Below, in pieces: positions 1-5,495 of a stretch of 7,005 bases of DNA. Both the position numbers and the translations under genes were made by a program. Positions within the stretch are counted from its first letter, which is position 1. Every line of letters begins with the position of its first letter. The stretch spans positions 1 through 7,005 of the forward strand of contig CADCUA010000421.1 of the NCBI GenBank assembly GCA_902805755.1, read 5' to 3'. The notes under the pieces are model-generated. The model did not search any database. It was not told the DNA's origin and was given only the letters and a program-made list of their open reading frames with translations. Origin of the DNA: an uncultured Lysobacter sp. GTDB taxonomy: Bacteria > Pseudomonadota > Gammaproteobacteria > Xanthomonadales > Xanthomonadaceae.

Positions 1-28
1 GATGGCCACAGCGACAAGACGCCCCGCC

Positions 29-55
29 AAAAAGAAAGGCGGCCGAAGCCGCCTT
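29..55 (-). terminator. Rho-independent terminator of tkt
   Basis: Read on the minus strand, an 8-bp perfect stem (AAGGCGGC pairing with GCCGCCTT, positions 55-48 and 43-36) closes a TTCG tetraloop (47-44) and is followed by TCTTTTT (35-29). The closing pair is C-G, giving the exceptionally stable C(UUCG)G loop. It begins 22 nt after the tkt stop codon, as expected for an intrinsic terminator of that gene. On the plus strand the stem is followed by TTCCGAT, not a T run, so strong bidirectional termination is unlikely. Confidence 0.93.
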
Positions 56-77
56 CCGATCACGCAATCCGCGCCGC

Positions 78-2084
78 TCAGCCCAGCGCGTTCGCTGCCT
101 CGACCACGCGCTCGACGGTGAAGCCGAAATGCGGGAACAGCTTCTCCGCCGGTGCGCTGGCGCCGAACGAATCGATGCCGATCACGACGCCGTCCAGGCC
201 GACGTACTTGTGCCAGAAGCCGGTGACGCCCGCTTCGATCGCGACGCGGCGGCGCACGTCGCGCGGCAGCACGGATTCGCGGTACGCGGCGTCCTGGCGA
301 TCGAACACATCGGTGGACGGCATCGATACGACGCGTACGTCATCGCCTAGTTGCTCGGCCGCTTGCGTCGCGAGGCCGACTTCCGAGCCCGTCGCGATCA
401 GGATGATGCGCGGGCTCGCGCCGCCGTCGCGCAGCACATAGCCGCCGCGTGCGATGTCTTTGAGCTGCTGTTCGCTGCGCGGCTGGTGCGGCAGGTTCTG
501 GCGCGAGAACACCAGGCAGCTCGGGCCGCTGTTGCGCACGATCGCCTGCTTCCACGCGACCGCCGATTCGACCGCGTCGCACGGGCGCCACACGTCGTTC
601 TCGGGGATGTAGCGCAAGGATGCGAGGTGCTCGATCGGCTGGTGCGTCGGGCCGTCCTCGCCCAGGCCGATGGAATCGTGCGTATAGACGTGGATCGCGT
701 GCGCGCCCATCAGTGCGCTCATGCGCACGCCGTTGCGCGCGTAGTCGCTGAACACCAGGAACGTGGCGTCGTACGGAATGAAACCGCCGTGCAGTTCGAG
801 ACCGTTGTTGATCGCGGTCATCGCGAATTCGCGCACGCCGTAATAGATGTAGTTCGCGTTCGGGTCGTCCGACGCGACCGACTTGCTGCCCTTCCACAGC
901 GTGAGGTTCGAATGCGCGAGGTCGGCCGAACCGCCGACGAGTTCGGGCAGCAGCGGCGCGAACGCTTCGATCGCCATCTGCGAGGCCTTGCGCGAGGCAA
1001 CGACCGGGCCGTCGGCCTGCAGCTTCGCGATGTAGGCATCGGCCGCATCGAGGAAGCCTTCCGGCAGCTCTGCGCGCAGGCGACGCATGAGTTCGGCGGC
1101 CTGCTCCGGGAACTGCGCGCTGTAACGCGCGAACAGCTCGTTCCACTGCTGCTCGCGCATCGCGCCGACCTCGTTCGCGCGCCAGGCGGTGGCGATGTGC
1201 GACGGGATCTCGAAATCGCCATGCGTCCAGCCCAGCGCCTGGCGCGTGGCGAGGATCTCGTCCTTGCCCAGCGGCGCGCCGTGGCTGGATTCCTTGCCGG
1301 CCTTCGCGGGTGAGCCGAAACCGATCGTCGTGCGGCAGCAGATCAGCGTGGGCCTGTCGGTGCTGGCCATCGCCTGGTCGATGCCGGCCTTGATCGAATC
1401 CGCGTCATGGCCGTCGACGCCGCGCACGACGTTCCAGCCGTAGGCTTCGAAGCGCTTCGGGGTGTCGTCGGTGAACCAGCCGTCGGTGTTGCCGTCGATC
1501 GAGATCTTGTTGTCGTCCCAGAACGCGACCAGCTTGCCCAGGCCCCAGGTGCCGGCGAGCGAGGCGGCTTCGTGCGAGATGCCTTCCATCAGGCAGCCGT
1601 CGCCCATGAACACCCAGGTGCGGTGGTCGATGAGCTCGAAGCCGTCGCGGTTGAAGCGCTGCGCGAGCAGCTTCTCGGCGAGCGCCATGCCGACCGCGTT
1701 CGCGAAGCCCTGGCCGAGCGGACCGGTCGTGGTTTCCACGCCGGGCGTCATGAAGTTCTCGGGATGGCCCGGGGTCTTGCTTTCGAGCTGGCGGAAGTTG
1801 CGCAGGTCGTCGATCGACAGGTCGTAGCCGGACAGGTGCAGCAGCGCGTACTGCAGCATCGAGCCGTGGCCGTTCGACAGCAGGAAGCGGTCGCGGTTCG
1901 CCCAGCCCGGGTTGTCGGGGTTGTGCCTGAGGTAGTCGTTCCAGAGCACTTCGGCGATGTCGGCCATGCCCATCGGCATGCCGGGGTGGCCGGAGTTCGC
2001 GGCCTGCACGGCATCGATGGCGAGGATGCGGATCGCGTTGGCGAGGTCGCGGCGAGCGGGCTGCTTGGAATCAGGCGTCGTCAT
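78..2084 (-). CDS. tkt: Transketolase
   Basis: Thiamine-diphosphate enzyme moving two-carbon ketol units between sugar phosphates in the non-oxidative pentose phosphate pathway (for example xylulose-5-P plus ribose-5-P to sedoheptulose-7-P plus glyceraldehyde-3-P); cytoplasmic. The protein is 668 aa; E. coli TktA is about 663. Visible motifs: SGHPG at 31-35 with the catalytic-site His33, GHG at 72-74, GPLGQG at 121-126, the cofactor/Mg motif GDG at 161-163 with its partner Asn192 in [12 protein letters not shown] with His268, DLAHSNLT at 388-395, the proton-relay glutamate Glu419 in VREFAM, THDSIG at 468-473, and phosphate-binding Arg528 in SRQNLP. All three family domains (PP, Pyr, C-terminal) are complete. 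I chose the ATG at 2084 because it gives the normal N-terminus shortly before the conserved LANAIR segment. An in-frame GTG at 2162 would add 26 low-complexity residues. No Shine-Dalgarno sequence precedes the ATG. A strong terminator follows, and the gene is probably a single transcription unit. Confidence 0.98.
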   Translation of the reverse strand: MTTPDSKQPARRDLANAIRILAIDAVQAANSGHPGMPMGMADIAEVLWNDYLRHNPDNPGWANRDRFLLSNGHGSMLQYALLHLSGYDLSIDDLRNFRQLESKTPGHPENFMTPGVETTTGPLGQGFANAVGMALAEKLLAQRFNRDGFELIDHRTWVFMGDGCLMEGISHEAASLAGTWGLGKLVAFWDDNKISIDGNTDGWFTDDTPKRFEAYGWNVVRGVDGHDADSIKAGIDQAMASTDRPTLICCRTTIGFGSPAKAGKESSHGAPLGKDEILATRQALGWTHGDFEIPSHIATAWRANEVGAMREQQWNELFARYSAQFPEQAAELMRRLRAELPEGFLDAADAYIAKLQADGPVVASRKASQMAIEAFAPLLPELVGGSADLAHSNLTLWKGSKSVASDDPNANYIYYGVREFAMTAINNGLELHGGFIPYDATFLVFSDYARNGVRMSALMGAHAIHVYTHDSIGLGEDGPTHQPIEHLASLRYIPENDVWRPCDAVESAVAWKQAIVRNSGPSCLVFSRQNLPHQPRSEQQLKDIARGGYVLRDGGASPRIILIATGSEVGLATQAAEQLGDDVRVVSMPSTDVFDRQDAAYRESVLPRDVRRRVAIEAGVTGFWHKYVGLDGVVIGIDSFGASAPAEKLFPHFGFTVERVVEAANALG

Positions 2085-2438
2085 GGGGTCGTCTGGGAGC
2101 GGAGGGCGGCCCGCGGCGGGTGCCCAGCCGACGGGACGCGCATTCTCCCATTCCCCGCCCACGGTGTCGCGGCAACCCGGGAACCCCCATCCCGGTCGCG
2201 CCGGCTTCGATGCGGCCTGGCGCAGCGACAGCGACGCGGTTGCCGCAGTGCGGCGCCCGGTTGCAATGGCGAACTGCCGATGGTGCCAACCGCACGATCG
2301 GGCGCATGCCGTCGACGCTCACGGCTGGCGTGGCAACGGGTGGCCGGCACCGACGGCCATACCCCAAAGCGCCACATCGCCATAACCGGTTGCGTCGGTT
2401 TCCCTGAAGCCTCCGCCGGCGTCTAACCGTTCAACCGG
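2085..2438. other. Gene-free region upstream of tkt
   Basis: These 354 bp separate the symporter stop from the tkt start. Reading frames cross it on both strands, but their translations are arginine/proline/alanine-rich, resemble nothing I know and are typical of high-GC non-coding frames. The tkt promoter should lie here. The only hint is a weak extended -10-like TGGGAGAAT on the minus strand (2150-2142) without a good -35. Short symmetries occur: GCCGCA-G-TGCGGC (2242-2254), TGGCCG-N7-CGGCCA (2341-2359), and AACCGGTT (2384-2391), of which the 7-mer AACCGGT recurs at 2433-2439. I see no T-tract that would make any of these an intrinsic terminator for the symporter. Confidence 0.7.
2104..2125 (-). 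promoter_or_regulatory. GC-only hairpin in the tkt leader
   Basis: On the minus strand, GGGC (2125-2122) pairs with GCCC (2107-2104) and the inner CCCG (2120-2117) pairs with CGGG (2113-2110). A CCG loop caps it, and a small internal loop (A opposite CC) separates the two stems. It ends 19 nt before the tkt ATG. Between hairpin and ATG the leader is pyrimidine-rich (TCCGCTCCC), with no Shine-Dalgarno sequence. The pairing is visible; any role in translation control is inference, and in such GC-rich DNA it may be chance. Confidence 0.25.
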
Positions 2439-3773
2439 TCAAAGCCGTTGCATGGCTTCCGCGGGTTCCGGGGCCGGCATCGCATCGGTCTCCCCGCGTG
2501 ACACGACCACTGCAGCGGCGAGATCGCCGGTCACGTTGAGCGTGGTGCGGCACATGTCGAGGAAGCGGTCGACACCCAGGATCAGGCCGATGCCTTCCGG
2601 CGGCACGCCGACCATGCCGCAGATCAGCGCGACCACCGGCAGCGAGCCGGCCGGCACGCCCGCGGTGCCGATGCCGCCGAGGATGCAGACGAACATCACC
2701 GTTGCCTGCTGGCCCAGCGAAAGCTCGACGCCGAAGAACTGCGCGAGAAACAGCACCGTGACGCCTTCGAACAGTGCGGTGCCGTTCTGGTTCGCGGTCG
2801 CGCCCACGGTGAGCACGAAGCGCGACACGCGCCGCGGCAGGCCGAGTTTCTCGTCGGCGACGCGCAGCGCGGTCGGCAGCGTGGCATTGCTCGACGCGGT
2901 CGAGAACGCCATCAGCATCGCTTCCTGGATGTCGCGGAAGAAACGCACCGGCGAACGCCCGGCCACGAACTTCAGCGCCAGCGAATACACCACGAACATG
3001 TGGATCGCGAGCGCGAGCACGACCACGCCGACATAGGCACCCAGGCGCGCGAGCAGGTCCCAGCCGAACAGCGCGGCGAGGTTGAACATGAAGCAGAACA
3101 CCGCGTACGGCGCGAGGCGAATGACGAGCCCGATCAGCGTCATCGAGACCTCGAACAGGCCCTCGATGCCGCGCTTGAGCGAATCGCTTGCCGGCGAACG
3201 CGTCAGCACGATGCCGATGCCCAGCATCAGCGCGAAGAACATCACCGCCAGGATCGTGTTGTCGGCCGCGGCCTTGACGATGTTGTCGGGCACGATGCCG
3301 AGCAGCATGTCCAGCCCGCGCGGCTGCGTGGCGGAGCTGCTGACGATCGCGCTCGCGCGTTCGGAGCCCTCGGCGAGCATCTGCTGCGCAAGCACCGGAT
3401 CCACGCCCGCGCCCGGCTGCAGCCAGTTCACCAGTACCAGCCCGATCAGCACGGCGATGCCGGACACGATGACGGTGTACGCCAGCGTCTTCCAGCCGAC
3501 GCGCCCCAGCAAACGCACGTCGCCCATCTCGGCCACGCCGATGACAAGCGCGGAGAACAGCAGCGGAATCACCAGCATGAAGATCAGGCGCAGGAACAGC
3601 TGCCCCAGCGGCTGCGTGACATACGTCGTCAGCCATTGCACCCAGGCCGCATCACTGCCCGACGTGTAGTACGCCACCAACCCAAGGAGCAGACCCGCGA
3701 CGAAGCCGATCGCCATTTTCCAGTGCAGCGGCAGGCGCTCTTTGCGGCCCGCGGCGATCGTCGTATCGGTCAT
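2439..3773 (-). CDS. Dicarboxylate/amino acid:cation symporter (DAACS family)
   Basis: Inner-membrane secondary transporter of the glutamate transporter family, 444 aa, multi-spanning with the two re-entrant hairpins of the fold. Visible: HP1 serine-rich tip STASSNATLP (291-300), TM7 motif NQNGT (328-332, family consensus NMDGT), HP2 GGIGTAGVPAGS (366-377), and TM8 with Asp402, Asp406, Arg409, Asn413 and Asp417 in DRFLDMCRTTLNVTGD. From knowledge of the archaeal homologue GltPh, the TM8 arginine binds the side-chain carboxylate and the Asp three residues before it binds the substrate amino group. Their retention favours an acidic amino acid (glutamate/aspartate) over a C4-dicarboxylate, but the substrate is not proven. 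The residues matching the third sodium site look altered (see findings). The ATG at 3773 has GGAG five nt upstream; an in-frame TTG at 3809 has no ribosome site. The gene starts 60 bp after batD in the same direction, so read-through from the Bat operon is possible. Confidence 0.93.
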   Translation of the reverse strand: MTDTTIAAGRKERLPLHWKMAIGFVAGLLLGLVAYYTSGSDAAWVQWLTTYVTQPLGQLFLRLIFMLVIPLLFSALVIGVAEMGDVRLLGRVGWKTLAYTVIVSGIAVLIGLVLVNWLQPGAGVDPVLAQQMLAEGSERASAIVSSSATQPRGLDMLLGIVPDNIVKAAADNTILAVMFFALMLGIGIVLTRSPASDSLKRGIEGLFEVSMTLIGLVIRLAPYAVFCFMFNLAALFGWDLLARLGAYVGVVVLALAIHMFVVYSLALKFVAGRSPVRFFRDIQEAMLMAFSTASSNATLPTALRVADEKLGLPRRVSRFVLTVGATANQNGTALFEGVTVLFLAQFFGVELSLGQQATVMFVCILGGIGTAGVPAGSLPVVALICGMVGVPPEGIGLILGVDRFLDMCRTTLNVTGDLAAAVVVSRGETDAMPAPEPAEAMQRL

Positions 3774-3778
3774 GGAAG

Positions 3779-3782
3779 CTCC
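3779..3782 (-). promoter_or_regulatory. Shine-Dalgarno site of the symporter gene
   Basis: GGAG on the minus strand, separated by CTTCC (5 nt) from the ATG at 3773-3771. It decides the start in favour of the 444-aa protein over the in-frame TTG 36 nt upstream. Confidence 0.75.
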
Positions 3783-3809
3783 GCGCTTGAATGACCGCGA
3801 GCTTAGCAA

Positions 3810-3825
3810 ACGCGCGCGCGTGCGC
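3810..3825. repeat. Alternating purine-pyrimidine (CG) tract
   Basis: Sixteen bases of strictly alternating purine-pyrimidine sequence, mostly CG steps (ACGCGCGCGCGTGCGC on the plus strand), in the 60-bp gap between the batD stop and the symporter Shine-Dalgarno site. Tracts of this type can adopt left-handed Z-DNA under negative supercoiling and are prone to length change. The tract itself is directly visible; a function is not. Confidence 0.6.
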
Positions 3826-3833
3826 CGGCAGTC

Positions 3834-5495
3834 CTAATCCGGCGCATCGGGATACAGCGGCGGCAGCGGGCCGGGCGCCGCACGCGGCGAACGCGCTGAC
3901 ATTGCAGGCCGGGAAAACGCGGCTCGCAATTTGCCGCGCGCATCGGCGCTGTCACCGCCACCCCAACGCGCGTTCTGCAGCGCCTCGATCGCTTCGCGCC
4001 GCAGCGGGTCGTCGGCTCGCGACGCGAGGTCGGCCAGATCCTGCGCGACCGGCTGCACGGTCGTAAGCAATGCGTGTTCGACCTCGCGCAGTTCGGCGGT
4101 GTCGATCAGGCGCAGCAGATCGGCGCGGCGCGGCGGCGCGGATGGGGGCGCACGCATGTCGGCCGGGCCGGGCGTGGCGATGGTTGCGGGTGGCTGCGTA
4201 AGCCGACTGCGCTGCTTCCACGCAAACGCTGCGAGTGCAGCGCCGGCGAGAGCGAGCGCGAACAGCGTCCAGGTTCGTCGCCCGCTGCCTTCAGCGTCGG
4301 CGACCGCGCCGGACGCGGGCTCCAAGGCTGCGTCGTCGCCTGGGCCCAGCGGCACGTTGACGCGCCCCGGCTGCACCTGCCAGTCCAGCGGCGGCAGCGT
4401 GGCGACGCGGGCACGACCGGCCTGCACGTCGAACCACGGCAGTTGCAGGGACGGCAGCCGCGCCGCGCCGGCGGCGCCCGGGACCAGTGAATAACGCCGC
4501 ACCAGGCGAGCCTTCGGCCGGCCGTCGACGAAGCTCTCGTCCGTGGCTGGCGGTTCGGCGAGGACCTGCACGCCGTCGATCGCCGGCAGCGTCAGTTCCG
4601 GCAATTGCGCGGCGGTGGCGCCGTCGGCGGAAAGCTCCACCTCCAGCGTCGCAGCGATGCCGGCCTTGAGCTGGCGCGGGACTTCGCGATAGCGCAACTG
4701 CAAACCGCGCAGCGGCAACCAGGGCTGCGGTGCGTTCGCCGGCATCGCGCGCACCTGCAGGAAACGCGGCGCTGCGCGTGCGCGCAGGGAGCCGTCGCGG
4801 TTGAACAGTGAGTCGAAGAAGCCGATCGTGCCCCGCCCTTCGAACAATGCCGGCGGCATGGTGAGCACGCCGCTGCGCTCGGGCACGAGCAGGAAGCGCC
4901 GCTCGACCACCGAATAACGCCGGTTGCCGATCTGCCGCAGGTACTGCGCATCCTCGCCCACGCGCTGCAGCGAGGCGCCCTGCGGCGCCGGCTGGTCAAG
5001 CTGGCCGGACACCAGCGGCACCGCCGAATACAGGCGCACCACCCACCCGACCGACTGCTGCACGTAGGGGTCGGTGTCGTCGGCCTGGCTTTCGATGAAG
5101 ACCTCGTCGCCGGCGCGCGCGGGCACCTGCGGCACGCCGGCGGTTACGAGCAGCGGGATCGGCGCGGTGCGCGCGCCCGCCACCGCGATCGCGGGAATCT
5201 GTTGCGGGCCCTGGCGCCGCGGTTGCAGCGACACCGCGTACAGATTCCGCATGCGGGCTTCGCCGTTGACCAGTTCGAAGCGGCGTTGGCTGGTGTGCCC
5301 GCTGACGTTGAAATCCCGCTGCAGGGGCGTGTAGTCGGGCTCGCCCGCAGTGGTGGACTCGATGCGCAGCGTGACGGTTTCCGTCAGCGCGATGCGTCCA
5401 CGATCCAGCCACGCGCGCGGCTGCGCCACCGCGACTTCGCAGAGCATCAGCAGCGCCCACCCAAGCACCAGTGCGAAGACTCCTCGCGCGGTCAT
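3834..5495 (-). CDS. batD: BatD-like envelope protein
   Basis: Predicted inner-membrane-anchored, mostly periplasmic protein of 553 aa belonging to the BatD family, encoded with vWA proteins and MoxR ATPases in many bacteria. Its biochemical role is not established; the name comes from Bacteroides aerotolerance genes. Visible: a Sec signal peptide (hydrophobic 6-18, likely cleavage after AVA at 22-24); a long beta-rich ectodomain including the family-typical stretch from FIESQADDTDPYV (about 133) through VVRLYSAVPL (152-161), GEDAQYLRQIG (180-190), RRYSVVERRF (192-201) and LVPERSG (203-209); one transmembrane helix at about 409-426; then a Pro-rich linker and a small cytoplasmic helical domain (about 456-528) as in other BatD proteins. 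The start is firm: its ATG shares ATGA with the preceding stop, and AAGGA lies 8 nt upstream, so translation is probably coupled to the vWA-TPR gene. The C-terminal 25 residues are Pro-rich and look disordered. Confidence 0.9.
   Translation of the reverse strand: MTARGVFALVLGWALLMLCEVAVAQPRAWLDRGRIALTETVTLRIESTTAGEPDYTPLQRDFNVSGHTSQRRFELVNGEARMRNLYAVSLQPRRQGPQQIPAIAVAGARTAPIPLLVTAGVPQVPARAGDEVFIESQADDTDPYVQQSVGWVVRLYSAVPLVSGQLDQPAPQGASLQRVGEDAQYLRQIGNRRYSVVERRFLLVPERSGVLTMPPALFEGRGTIGFFDSLFNRDGSLRARAAPRFLQVRAMPANAPQPWLPLRGLQLRYREVPRQLKAGIAATLEVELSADGATAAQLPELTLPAIDGVQVLAEPPATDESFVDGRPKARLVRRYSLVPGAAGAARLPSLQLPWFDVQAGRARVATLPPLDWQVQPGRVNVPLGPGDDAALEPASGAVADAEGSGRRTWTLFALALAGAALAAFAWKQRSRLTQPPATIATPGPADMRAPPSAPPRRADLLRLIDTAELREVEHALLTTVQPVAQDLADLASRADDPLRREAIEALQNARWGGGDSADARGKLRAAFSRPAMSARSPRAAPGPLPPLYPDAPD

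Noticed and set aside
1..28. Possible end of a neighbouring gene beyond the tkt terminator
   Set aside because: Too short to assign a frame or a product on either strand.
351..1313. Long open frame (320 codons) on the plus strand opposite tkt
   Set aside because: Lies entirely antisense to the well-supported transketolase gene; its translation is Arg/Val/Ala-rich with no recognisable motif, as expected for a high-GC shadow frame.
2142..2150. Extended -10-like TGGGAGAAT as the tkt promoter
   Set aside because: No acceptable -35 at a normal distance and only a partial -10 match; too weak to list as a promoter.
2085..2162. Upstream GTG start for tkt adding 26 residues
   Set aside because: The added residues are Pro/Gly-rich and unlike transketolase N-termini; the ATG at 2084 gives normal family length.
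2341..2359. TGGCCG-N7-CGGCCA hairpin as a terminator of the symporter gene
   Set aside because: Only six pairs, about 80 nt past the stop, and no T-tract follows on the minus strand.
1407..2426. Long open frame (339 codons) on the plus strand covering the 5' part of tkt and the gap upstream of it
   Set aside because: Most of it is antisense to tkt, composition is Arg/Ala/Val/Gly-rich without domains, and no ribosome site stands out. The extension into the gap is probably due to lack of stop codons in GC-rich DNA.
2431..3636. 401-codon minus-strand frame overlapping the symporter
   Set aside because: Same strand, different frame; its translation is Arg/Ala/His-rich low complexity, whereas the overlapping frame encodes a clear transporter.
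3774..3809. Upstream TTG start for the symporter adding 12 residues
   Set aside because: No ribosome site before it, whereas the ATG at 3773 has GGAG at 5-nt spacing.
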